From Cellulosimicrobium composti (GTDB lineage Bacteria > Actinomycetota > Actinomycetes > Actinomycetales > Cellulomonadaceae), in NCBI RefSeq assembly GCF_009711085.1, contig NZ_WMKA01000006.1:62001-126000 (forward strand): a stretch of DNA of 64,000 nt, in the 5' to 3' direction. Shown here piece by piece: positions 38,991 through 46,804 of the stretch. The notes beneath the pieces are model-generated. The model was not told the DNA's origin, ran no database searches, and saw only the letters and a list, made by a program, of their open reading frames with translations. Each line of letters opens with the position of its first letter. The stretch's first letter is position 1. A program made the position numbers and the translations under genes.

Positions 38991-39059
38991 GACAAGCGAC
39001 GGCTCAACGTCGAGCTCTTCACCCCACCTTGCGATAGCGCCGATGGAGGAGGTACGCGC

Positions 39060-40178
39060 ATGTCGCTGATCGTCGAACGAGAGGGCACACCGGAGGACGA
39101 GGTGGCCACGCGCCCGCTGCGGATCGGGATGATCGCGCCGCCGTGGTTCGAGCTCCCGCCGCGTGGCTACGGGGGAACCGAGGCCGTCGTCGCGGCCCTC
39201 GTCGACCAGCTCGTCGCCCGCGGACACGAGGTGACCCTCGTCGCCTCGGGGGAGCGCCGCACACGCGCGCAGCGCCACGTGCGGGTGTACGACGAGCCGC
39301 CCTCGCACCTGCTGGGGTCGAGCGTCATGCCCGAGGTCGTGCTCGCGGCCGAGGCGGCGCGCTCGCTCGACGAGCGCGAGCTCGACATCGTCCACGACAA
39401 CTCCGCGGCGGGGCCCCTGCTCGCCCGCTCGCGCGCCATCCCGACGCTCGTGACGATGCATGGGCCGGTGACGGGTGACAACGGCGACTACTACCGCCGG
39501 CTCGGGTCGAGCGTCGACCTCGTCGCGATCTCCGACGCCCAGCGTCGTCAGGCTCCTGACCTGAACTGGGTCGGGACGGTGCACAACGCGATCGATGTGC
39601 CGAGCTTTCCGTTCCGCCCGGACAAGGAGGATCACGTGCTCTGGATCGGGCGCTTCAGCCCCGACAAGGGGGCGCATCTCGCCATCGAGGCCGCACGGCG
39701 TGCGGGGCGTCGCATCGTGCTCGCCGGCAAGCTCAACGAGACCGCCGAGCGCGAGTACTTCGCCGACGCCGTGCGCCCCCTGCTGGGCCGAGACGCCGAC
39801 TACGTGGGCGAGGCGGACGCGAGCGTGAAGCGCGAGCTGTTCGCGAGCGCCGCCTGCCTCGTCTTCCCGATCCAGTGGGAGGAGCCGTTCGGCATGGTGA
39901 TGGCCGAAGCGCTCGCCTGCGGCACGCCCGTCGTCGCGACGCCGCGCGGCAGCGTGCCCGAGATCGTCCGGCACGGCGAGACCGGGTTCGTCGTCGACGG
40001 CCTCGACGCCCTCGCGCAGGCGATCCAGCGCGCGGGCGATCTCGATCCCGCGGTCTGCCGCCGCGATGCGGAGACGCGGTTCGATCTGCCGGTGATGGCC
40101 GAGGGGTACGAGCGGGTCTACCGCGTCCTCGCCGAGGGGAGCGAGACCATCCGCTCTCTCACGGCCGCCGCTGCCTGA
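39060..40178 (+). CDS. Glycosyltransferase family 4
   Basis: The 372-residue protein is a GT-B retaining glycosyltransferase. The acceptor domain begins LRIGMIAPPWFELPPRGYGG; the donor domain has LWIGRFSPDKGAHLAIEAA and the EPFGMVMAEALACGTPVV sugar-nucleotide motif. Donor and acceptor are unknown. GGAGG lies seven bases before the ATG. It is transcribed divergently from the debranching-type gene across a 136-bp shared promoter and is followed by a strong terminator. Confidence 0.92.
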   Translation: MSLIVEREGTPEDEVATRPLRIGMIAPPWFELPPRGYGGTEAVVAALVDQLVARGHEVTLVASGERRTRAQRHVRVYDEPPSHLLGSSVMPEVVLAAEAARSLDERELDIVHDNSAAGPLLARSRAIPTLVTMHGPVTGDNGDYYRRLGSSVDLVAISDAQRRQAPDLNWVGTVHNAIDVPSFPFRPDKEDHVLWIGRFSPDKGAHLAIEAARRAGRRIVLAGKLNETAEREYFADAVRPLLGRDADYVGEADASVKRELFASAACLVFPIQWEEPFGMVMAEALACGTPVVATPRGSVPEIVRHGETGFVVDGLDALAQAIQRAGDLDPAVCRRDAETRFDLPVMAEGYERVYRVLAEGSETIRSLTAAAA

Positions 40179-40187
40179 GCCGAGCCC

Positions 40188-40228
40188 GTCCGGGACGGCC
40201 GCGCATCGCTCGCGCGGCCGTCCCGGAC
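40188..40228 (+). terminator. Terminator after the GT4 gene
   Basis: A perfect 17-bp stem (GTCCGGGACGGCCGCGC with its complement) and 7-base loop, ten bases after the stop. Confidence 0.85.
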
Positions 40229-40327
40229 TGACACGAGTCATCCTCCAGGGGGATGGGAACGCACCCACGGGGTGACAACGCGCCGCACGCCCCTCCGTAG
40301 CGTCGTAAGCGACCCGGAGGGATCCCC

Positions 40328-40987
40328 ATGACCGCGTTCTTCGACCTCGTCGCCACGGTGCTGCTCGACACCGCGACCTCGCCCTGGATCTACCTCGTCG
40401 CGTTCGCCGTGTGCGCGGTCGACGGGCTGTTCCCGCCCGTCCCGAGCGAGACGGTGATCGTGTCGGCTGCGGCGATCGTCGCAGCGACGGGGGAGCCGGT
40501 GCCCTGGCTCATCGCGCTCCTCGCGGCGTGCGGCGCCTTCGTCGGCGACGGGCTCACCTACCTCCTGGGGCGCGCGATCGGGACCGAGCGCTTCGGATGA
40601 ACGCGGATCGGGCGCGTGCGGCGGACGATCGAGTGGGCGCAGGCGGGCCTCGATCGGCGCGGCGCCTCGCTCATCCTCATCGCGCGCTACATCCCCGTGG
40701 GGCGCGTCGCCGTGAACCTGACCGCCGGCGCGACGCGCTATCCGCCCCGCCGCTTCGTGCCGCTCGCGCTCGTCGCGGCGGCCGCCTGGGCGGCGTACTC
40801 CGTCGGCATCGGCCTCATCGCCGGCACCTGGCTCCGCGAGCAGCCGCTCCTGGGCGCCGCGATCGGCGCAGGCATCGCGATCGTGCTCGGGATCGCGATC
40901 GATCGCGTGATCGCCCTGCGTCAGCGCTCGCTCAGCCCAGAAGCAGAGCGCACGCGAACAGAGCCGGCAGGCATCCCAGCGTCGTGA
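40328..40987 (+). pseudogene. DedA family membrane protein, in-frame stop codon
   Basis: The coding pattern is continuous in one frame: FPPVPSETVIVSAAAIVAAT before, and ARYIPVGRVAVNLTAGATRYPPRRF after. A TGA at 40598-40600 interrupts it after residue 90. Alignment with the intact DedA gene at 29.8 kb shows no missing or extra bases, so the lesion is a point mutation, perhaps TGG to TGA. Restored, the protein would have about 219 residues. GGAGGG precedes the ATG. Confidence 0.8.
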
Positions 40988-41107
40988 GGAACACGGTGTC
41001 GCGGGCGACCACCTCGCCGACCTCGTAGCGCTGCGCGTAGTTGAAGACGTTCTGCGCGCTGGGGAGCGCGGCGAGCACGACCACCGCGAGCAGCGCGTGG
41101 TCGTCGA
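40932..41107 (-). pseudogene. AEC-family transporter, C-terminal fragment
   Basis: The last ~57 residues of an auxin-efflux-carrier-type permease remain: LAALPSAQNVFNYAQRYEVG, VARDTVFLTT and a final hydrophobic helix. Upstream of this the sequence becomes the DUF559-like gene on the other strand, so the 5' part was lost at the island junction. The end overlaps the DedA pseudogene. Confidence 0.75.
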
Positions 41108-41115
41108 GCTCCGCG
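41108..41115 (+). repeat. 8-bp direct repeat at right island junction
   Basis: GCTCCGCG, identical to 35392-35399, sits directly before the point where the resident gene resumes. Confidence 0.5.
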
Positions 41116-41808
41116 TTCGGTGACGACGCGGTCGCGGTCGGGTCGTGCGCGCTCGTGCTCCACGGCGTGCGGGGGCTCCCGGCGACGGTGCGACCGGAGG
41201 CCGCGGTCCCCCGAGGACGGAACCGGCGGGACCGCGACGGGATCGCGCTGCGCCAGTTCGACGCGGGCATGACGACCACGGAGCTCGCGGGCCGGCGCGT
41301 CGCGACGCTCGACTGGGCGCTCGCGCAGGCCGTCCCGGAGCTTCCACGGGCGAACGCCCTGGCCGTGCTCGACTCGGCTCTCCACCAGGGCCTCGCGGAC
41401 GCGGACGGCCTGCGGCGTGCGCACGACCACGCGCGCGGGAGGCGTGGCGTCGCGCGTCGTCACGTCGTGTGGGGGCTCGCCGACGCCCGGTCCGAGTCGC
41501 CGCTCGAGTCGTTCGCCCGCCTCGACTGCGTCGACGAGGGGGTGCCGCCGCACACGCTGCAGCTCCCCGTGCACGACCACGGGGGTCGGGTCGTGGCGCG
41601 CGGGGACATGGCCTGGCGCTACCGCGACGGTCGGTGGCTCGTCGCGGAGCTCGACGGGCGGGACGTCCACGACACCCCGGACGCGGTGTTCGCCGACCGG
41701 GCGCGGCAGAACCGGCTCGTCGCGACGGGGCGGATCGACGTCCTGCGGTTCACCGGTCGGGACGTCGGCACGATCGGCCGCACGGTCCGTGCTGCGCTGC
41801 ACCGGTGA
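41108..41808 (+). pseudogene. DUF559-type C-terminal part of the split AbiEi-like gene
   Basis: From AFGDDAVAVGSCALVLHGVR onward the sequence matches the C-terminal portion of AbiEi/DUF559 proteins. It includes SESPLESFARL and the very-short-patch-repair-like nuclease segment MAWRYRDGRWLVAELDGRDV, then RQNRLVATGRIDVLRF. No plausible start codon or ribosome site lies at the fragment's beginning. With the fragment at 35177 it would make a protein of about 305 residues. The two frames do not join directly, so a few codons were also lost. Confidence 0.8.
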
Positions 41809-41826
41809 CGACCATGCGCTTGCCTC

Positions 41827-41890
41827 CCGCCGAGCATGCGGTTGTCGCTCGTCAGGAGGTCTCGACGAGCGACAACCGCATGTTCGGCGC
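41827..41890. repeat. Palindromic intergenic repeat, copy D
   Basis: Two 27-nt arms with only one mismatch and one G-U pair surround a 10-nt loop. It begins 19 bases after the split AbiEi-like gene and lies between convergent genes. Confidence 0.9.
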
Positions 41891-41908
41891 TGGGCGTGGG
41901 GCGGCGGG

Positions 41909-42958
41909 TCAGGCCTGGAGGGCCGGGATCACCTGGCGCTGGAAGAGCTCGAGCTGGTCGCGGTCGGTCGCGGCGAACGGGAAGTAGCCGATCGCGTAGC
42001 CGAGGCCCTCGTCGCGCAGGCCCGTGAGCGTCTCGACGATCTGCTCCGGCGTCCCGACGAGCGGGCCGCTGCGCCACGACGCGATGTTGTCGTCCGCCTT
42101 CTCGGGGAACCAGCGGCGCGCGTGCTCCTCGATCCGGGCCAGGCGGTCCGCGACGTCGCGCTCGGTCTCGCCGATGACGACGTTGTAGTTCGCCGACCGC
42201 GTGATCTCGCCGACGTCGCGGCCCAGGTCGCGGCAGTGCTGCTCGAGCACGGCGGACTTGTGGGCGAAGCCGTCGGGCGATCCGTCGAAGTTCGTGTACT
42301 GGGCGTGCTGCGCCGCGATGCGCAGCGTCTTCTTCTCGCCGCCGCCCGCGATCCACAGGGGGATGCTCGGCACGGCGCCCTCGCCGTCCACGACGACCCG
42401 CTGCAGGGGCTGCGGGTAGCAGAGCGCGCCGTCCACCTGGTAGCGCCGGCCCTCGAACGTGCCCGACGAGCCCGTGCGCCACATGCGCGCCATGATCTGC
42501 ACGCCCTCGTCGAGCGCGCGCAGGCGCTCGCCCGCGCCGGGGAACCCGTACCCGTAGGCGCGCCACTCGTGCTCGTACCAGCCCGCGCCGATGCCCATCT
42601 CGAGGCGGCCGCCCGAGACGTGGTCGACCGTCGCGGCGACCTTCGCGAGGTAGGTCGGCTCGCGGTACGCCATGCACGTGCACATCTGGCCGAGGCGCAC
42701 GCGCTGCGACGCCGCGGCGAACGCCGCCATGAGCGTCCACGCCTCGTGCGTCGCCTCGGCGCTCGGGGTGGGGGTGGTGTGGAAGTGGTCGTAGACCCAC
42801 ACGCCGTCCCACGCGAACTCGCCGCCCGGCAGGGGCTCGCCCGCCGCGGCGTTGTCGGCGTAGTGCAGCAGGGAGAGCATCGTCTTCCAGTGGTCCTCGG
42901 GCGCGACGTCGACGAGGTCGTAGCGCCAGCCCTGCGGGATGAAGAGTCCGAATCGCAT
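41909..42958 (-). CDS. LLM-class F420-dependent oxidoreductase
   Basis: The protein is a luciferase-like TIM barrel of the F420- or FMN-dependent class. It has 349 residues with MRFGLFIPQGWRYDL, VDHVSGGRLEMGIGAGWYE, and IPLWIAGGGEKKTLRIAA. The substrate is unknown. The ATG is chosen over a GTG three codons earlier because TAGGGT ends seven bases before it, implying a leaderless transcript. Confidence 0.93.
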   Translation of the reverse strand: MRFGLFIPQGWRYDLVDVAPEDHWKTMLSLLHYADNAAAGEPLPGGEFAWDGVWVYDHFHTTPTPSAEATHEAWTLMAAFAAASQRVRLGQMCTCMAYREPTYLAKVAATVDHVSGGRLEMGIGAGWYEHEWRAYGYGFPGAGERLRALDEGVQIMARMWRTGSSGTFEGRRYQVDGALCYPQPLQRVVVDGEGAVPSIPLWIAGGGEKKTLRIAAQHAQYTNFDGSPDGFAHKSAVLEQHCRDLGRDVGEITRSANYNVVIGETERDVADRLARIEEHARRWFPEKADDNIASWRSGPLVGTPEQIVETLTGLRDEGLGYAIGYFPFAATDRDQLELFQRQVIPALQA

Positions 42959-42965
42959 GCTCGTC

Positions 42966-42971
42966 ACCCTA
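42966..42971 (-). promoter_or_regulatory. -10 box of leaderless oxidoreductase transcript
   Basis: TAGGGT on the minus strand ends seven bases before the ATG. Confidence 0.55.
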
Positions 42972-43093
42972 TGCGGGTCCGCGCGGCCCGCAGCGCGCCC
43001 GCGGGAACCGTCTCAGCCCTCGGCGGTCGGGCGCCCGGGCCCGTGGGACGCCGCGCGCAGGCGACCTCGGCGCCCGGTGGGCAGGATGAGGTC

Positions 43094-44863
43094 ATGATCG
43101 AAGCCTGGTCCGTCGCCGACGTGCGCGCCGCGGAGGAGCCGCTGCTCGCCGCGGGGGTCCCGCTCATGGAGCGCGCGTCGTTCGCGCTCGCGACCGTCGT
43201 CGCGCGCGACCTCGCCCGACGGCGGTCGGTCGCCCTGCCCGACGGCGGCCGCCGGGACGGGCGCGTCACGGGCGCCCGGGCGGTGCTGCTCGTGGGGTCG
43301 GGCAACAACGGCGGGGACACGTTGCACGCGGGCGCGTACCTCGCGCGGCGCGGGGTGGACGTGCTGGCCGTGCTGACGGGGGAGCACGCGCACGTCGGCG
43401 GCCTCCAGGCGCTGCGGGCGGCGGGCGGGCGCGTCGAGGTGCTCGTCGGCAGCCCCGACGACGCGTCGCGCACGGAACGGTCGCACGACCATCTCGACCC
43501 GCACGTCGCCGACCGCGTCGCCGCGCAGGTCGCGCGCGCCGACGTCGTGCTCGACGGACTCGTGGGCATCGGGGCGCGCGGGGCGCTGCGGGGCGTCGCG
43601 GCGGACCTCGTGCGACGCCTGAGCACGGTGCTCGACGACGGTGCCGGCCCGGGCGAGCCCGGCCGCCCGTGGGTGGTCGCGGTGGACGCGCCGAGCGGCA
43701 TCGGCGTGGACGACGGCACGGTGCCCGGACCGGTGCTGCGGGCGGACCGCACGGTGACGTTCGGTGCGGCCAAGCCGGGGCTGCTCCTGCCGCCCGCGAC
43801 GCACCTCGCGGGGCACGGCGCCGTCGTCGACATCGGGCTGCGGCTCGGCGCACCCGCCCAGGACCGCGCACCCCGGGACGCACGCGCCGGCGCACCCGGG
43901 GAGAACGGCGCACGCGCCGGCGCGGCCGCGGGGAACGGCGCACCCGCCCGGGCCGACGCGTCCGCGACGCCGGTCGTGCGCCGGCTCGAGCGCGCGGACG
44001 TCGCCGCCCTGTGGTCCGTGCCGGGGGCGACGGACCACAAGTACACGCGCGGCGTCGTCGGGGTCGTGGCGGGGACCCCGACGTTCCCGGGCGCGGCGGT
44101 GCTCACCGCGACCGCCGCGGTGCGCACGGGGCCGGGCATGGTGCGCTACCGGGGGCCCGACGACGTGACGCGCGCGGTCCTCGCGGCCCGCCCCGAGGTG
44201 GTGCCCGCCGCGGGCCGGGTGCAGTCCTGGGTGCTGGGGCCGGGCGTCCCGCCGGTCCCCGGCCCGGACGACGACCCGGTCGACGACGGCGGCCAGCACG
44301 AGCGCGTCCGGTACGCGCTCGCGGCCGCGACGGGCGAGCCCTCGGCCGGCGTCGTGGGCGGGCGCGTGCCGGTGGTCGTCGACGCGGGCGCGCTGTCGCT
44401 CGTGCCGGACCGGTGCCCTCCGTGGGTCGTGCTCACGCCGCACGCCGGGGAGCTCGCGACGCTCCTGCGGGAGCGCGGCGACGACGTGACGCGGACCGAC
44501 GTCGAGGCCGAGCCGCTGCGCTGGGCACGCCGCGCGCACGAGGCCACCGGCGCGACGGTGCTGCTCAAGGGGTCGGCGACGGTCGTCGTCGGGCCCGACG
44601 GCGCGTGGTCCCAGGCGGACGCTCCCGCGTGGCTCGCGACGGCGGGCGCGGGCGACGTCCTCGCCGGCATCCTCGGCACGGTGCTCGCGGCGCACGCGGA
44701 GCGGGTCGTGCACGAGCCGGGGCACACGGCGCGGCTCGCCGCTGCGGCCGCCGTCGTGCACGGGCTCGCGGCCGAGCGCGCGAACCCGGGCGGTCCCGTC
44801 GCGGCGCTCGACGTCGCGGACGCGGTCCCCGCGGTGGTCGCCGCGCTGCTCGCCGCGCGCTGA
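43094..44863 (+). CDS. nnrD: Bifunctional NAD(P)H-hydrate epimerase and dehydratase
   Basis: The enzyme repairs damaged NADH and NADPH hydrates. The N-terminal epimerase domain (residues 1 to ~250) has LLVGSGNNGGDTLHAGAYLA and VDAPSGIGVDDG. The C-terminal ADP-dependent dehydratase domain (about 300-589) has the ATAGAGDVLAGILG motif with Asp521. The two are joined by a repetitive Ala/Gly/Arg linker. The ATG follows CAGGAT by six bases, so the mRNA may be leaderless. Large shadow frames surround the gene. Confidence 0.94.
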   Translation: MIEAWSVADVRAAEEPLLAAGVPLMERASFALATVVARDLARRRSVALPDGGRRDGRVTGARAVLLVGSGNNGGDTLHAGAYLARRGVDVLAVLTGEHAHVGGLQALRAAGGRVEVLVGSPDDASRTERSHDHLDPHVADRVAAQVARADVVLDGLVGIGARGALRGVAADLVRRLSTVLDDGAGPGEPGRPWVVAVDAPSGIGVDDGTVPGPVLRADRTVTFGAAKPGLLLPPATHLAGHGAVVDIGLRLGAPAQDRAPRDARAGAPGENGARAGAAAGNGAPARADASATPVVRRLERADVAALWSVPGATDHKYTRGVVGVVAGTPTFPGAAVLTATAAVRTGPGMVRYRGPDDVTRAVLAARPEVVPAAGRVQSWVLGPGVPPVPGPDDDPVDDGGQHERVRYALAAATGEPSAGVVGGRVPVVVDAGALSLVPDRCPPWVVLTPHAGELATLLRERGDDVTRTDVEAEPLRWARRAHEATGATVLLKGSATVVVGPDGAWSQADAPAWLATAGAGDVLAGILGTVLAAHAERVVHEPGHTARLAAAAAVVHGLAAERANPGGPVAALDVADAVPAVVAALLAAR

Positions 44864-44866
44864 CCG

Positions 44867-44931
44867 CCGCCCACCATGCGGTGACCGCCCGTCCGGCCGC
44901 TCCGACGGGCGGCATCCGCATGTTCGGCGGG
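44867..44931. repeat. Palindromic intergenic repeat, copy E
   Basis: CCGCCCACCATGCGG and CGCCCGTC form the left arm; GACGGGCGGCATCCGCATG and CGGCGG form the right arm. It starts four bases after the nnrD stop and ends 18 bases before the next -10 box. Confidence 0.9.
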
Positions 44932-44949
44932 TCGGGGCGGCGCCGCCGG

Positions 44950-44955
44950 TACCGT
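44950..44955 (+). promoter_or_regulatory. -10 box of leaderless pseudouridine synthase transcript
   Basis: TACCGT ends six bases before the GTG start. Confidence 0.5.
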
Positions 44956-44961
44956 GGAGGC

Positions 44962-45870
44962 GTGGTCCCCCTCCCCGTGCGCGACGGCCTCAACCCGACG
45001 CGCCTCGTGCTCCCGCACGACGCCGAGAGCGTCGCGCGGTTCGCGCGCACGCTCGATTACGTGCGCCACCGCTTCCCGGACGACGCCGTACGTCTCGCCG
45101 AGAAGGTCGCGGCGGGCGAGGTGGTCGACGGCCGCGGGCGACCCGTGGACGCGCGCACGCCCTACGAGCCGCGCGGGTTCGTGTTCCTCTACCGCGACCC
45201 GCCGGTCGAGCCGGACGTGCCGTTCGAGGTCCGGGTGCTGCACCGCGACCGGGACCTGCTGGTGGTCGACAAGCCGCACTTCCTCGCGACGATCCCGCGT
45301 GGGTCGTACGTGGCGCGGTCGGTGCTCGTGCGGTTGCGCCGCGACCTCGACCTGCCCGACCTGAGCCCCGCGCACCGGCTCGACCGGGTGACCGCCGGCG
45401 TCCTGCTGCTCACGCTGCGACCGCAGGTGCGCGGCGCGTACCAGGAGCTCTTCGCGCGGCGCGAGGTGCGCAAGACGTACGAGGCGGTCGCGCCGTGGGA
45501 CCCCGCGCTCGACCTCCCGACGACGGTGCGCAGCCGCATCGTCAAGCACCGCGGCGTCATGCGCGCGGAGGAGGTCGACGGCGAGCCCAACGCGCAGAGC
45601 CGCGTCGACGTCGTCGAGGCCGACCCGGCCCGCGGCCTCGCGCGCTACCGGCTGGAGCCGCACAGCGGCAAGACGCACCAGCTCCGGCTGCACATGGCGC
45701 GGCTCGGCGTGCCGATCGTGCACGACAACTTCTACCCCGAGCCGTACGACGTCGCGCCGGACGACTACTCGCGACCGCTCCAGCTCGTGTCGCGCTCGCT
45801 CGCGTTTACCGACCCGCTCACCGGGCGCGAGCGGCGGTTCGAGACGGACCGCGTGCTCGACGCCTGGTGA
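44962..45870 (+). CDS. RluA-family pseudouridine synthase
   Basis: The 302-residue protein has the catalytic motif HRLDRVTAGVLLLT and the RluA-family C-terminal signature EPHSGKTHQLRLHMARLGVPI. It has no N-terminal S4 domain; instead the first 90 residues (MVPLPVRDGLNPTRLVLP) resemble the RluA-like subgroup of actinobacteria. The target rRNA or tRNA position is unknown. It converges with the MBL-fold gene nine bases away. Confidence 0.93.
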   Translation: MVPLPVRDGLNPTRLVLPHDAESVARFARTLDYVRHRFPDDAVRLAEKVAAGEVVDGRGRPVDARTPYEPRGFVFLYRDPPVEPDVPFEVRVLHRDRDLLVVDKPHFLATIPRGSYVARSVLVRLRRDLDLPDLSPAHRLDRVTAGVLLLTLRPQVRGAYQELFARREVRKTYEAVAPWDPALDLPTTVRSRIVKHRGVMRAEEVDGEPNAQSRVDVVEADPARGLARYRLEPHSGKTHQLRLHMARLGVPIVHDNFYPEPYDVAPDDYSRPLQLVSRSLAFTDPLTGRERRFETDRVLDAW

Positions 45871-45879
45871 GCGGGGGCG

Positions 45880-46734
45880 TCACAGGTCGAGGGCGACCCC
45901 GGGCGTCGGGACGCGCAGGAGCCCCGCCAGGCCGGCGGCGGCGAGGGCGCGCTCGACGTCGGCGACCGACTCGCTGAAGTGCGCCCACCCCTCGGCGTGC
46001 ACGGGCACGACGAGGCGGGGCCGCAGCAGCCGCGCGACCTCGGCGACCCCGGCGCCGTCGAGCGTGAGCGCCGCGCCGTCGAGGATCACGGGGACGCGTG
46101 CGGCGCCCGCGTGGACGATCGCGACGTCGACGGGACCGAGCCGGTCGGGGACGTCGGCGACGAGCTCCGGCGCCGCGTTGTCGCCCGACAGGTAGACGCG
46201 GGGGAGCCCGGCGCCGTCGAGCACGAACCCGGTGACGTCGCCGAGCACGCGCTCGGCGCCCCGGGGGCCGTGGCGCGCGGGGACGCCCGTGACGCGCAGC
46301 GTGCCGCCGTCCGGCCGCGGCACGTCGACGCTCTGCCACGGCGCGAGCCCGACGACGCCCGGGACCTCGGGCGCCAGACGCTCGGCCCCCGCGCGTGTGG
46401 TGAGCACGTGCGGGACGCCCGGCAGGAGGGCGCGACCGCTGAGGTCGAGGTTGTCGACGTGCTGGTCGTGCGAGACGAGCGCGACGTCGAGCGGCCCGAG
46501 CGCGTCGGGGGCGACGGCGGGCCCGCGCAGGCGCGTGCTCGTGCCGCCGCCGGGGCGCGGGTAGTCGCGGGGCGCGTCGAACCCGGGGTCGGAGACGATC
46601 GTCAGCCCGCCGAGGCGGAGCAGGAGCGCCGGTCCGCCCACGTGGAGCAGGGTCGGCCCGCCGTGCGCGGGGTCGGTCGTCCCGGGAGCGCCCGAGGTCC
46701 CGGGCCGGGGTGCGGGGTGCGGTGCGGTGGTCAT
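45880..46734 (-). CDS. MBL-fold metal-dependent hydrolase (UlaG-like)
   Basis: The 284-residue protein has the metallo-beta-lactamase fold pattern HVGGPALLLRLGGLTIVSDP, then SHDQHVDNLD (an HxxHxD metal motif), YLSGDNA, and a late His in VVPVHAEGW. This resembles L-ascorbate-6-phosphate lactonase-like proteins, but the substrate is unknown. The N terminus is a Pro/Gly/Thr-rich stretch. A GAGGCT hexamer lies six bases before the ATG. It is divergent from the GlxA-type regulator. Confidence 0.88.
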   Translation of the reverse strand: MTTAPHPAPRPGTSGAPGTTDPAHGGPTLLHVGGPALLLRLGGLTIVSDPGFDAPRDYPRPGGGTSTRLRGPAVAPDALGPLDVALVSHDQHVDNLDLSGRALLPGVPHVLTTRAGAERLAPEVPGVVGLAPWQSVDVPRPDGGTLRVTGVPARHGPRGAERVLGDVTGFVLDGAGLPRVYLSGDNAAPELVADVPDRLGPVDVAIVHAGAARVPVILDGAALTLDGAGVAEVARLLRPRLVVPVHAEGWAHFSESVADVERALAAAGLAGLLRVPTPGVALDL

Positions 46735-46792
46735 GGGTCGAGCCTCGCGCTCCGTCCGGCCCGCGACCAGTGACCCGGAGGTCGATGATCGG

Positions 46793-46798
46793 TAGGAT
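46793..46798 (+). promoter_or_regulatory. -10 box of leaderless GlxA-type regulator transcript
   Basis: TAGGAT ends six bases before the ATG. Confidence 0.55.
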
Positions 46799-46804
46799 CG
46801 GGCC

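Larger units (their letters stand above)
35400..41108. other. Probable horizontally acquired island, about 5.7 kb
   Basis: This segment separates the two halves of an AbiEi/DUF559-type gene. Its left edge is a short-chain dehydrogenase without its N terminus, and its right edge is an AEC-family transporter reduced to its last ~57 residues, so both outermost donor genes are cut. Between them are a frameshifted membrane protein fragment, a MerR regulator, a large debranching enzyme, a GT4 glycosyltransferase and a broken dedA gene. In the central genes GAT and GCA codons look more frequent than in neighbours. No integrase, transposase or tRNA is present. Confidence 0.75.

Noticed and set aside
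41041-41107. The first ~22 codons of the plus-strand frame before the DUF559-like fragment
   Set aside because: They are the reverse complement of the AEC transporter fragment and have no ribosome site.
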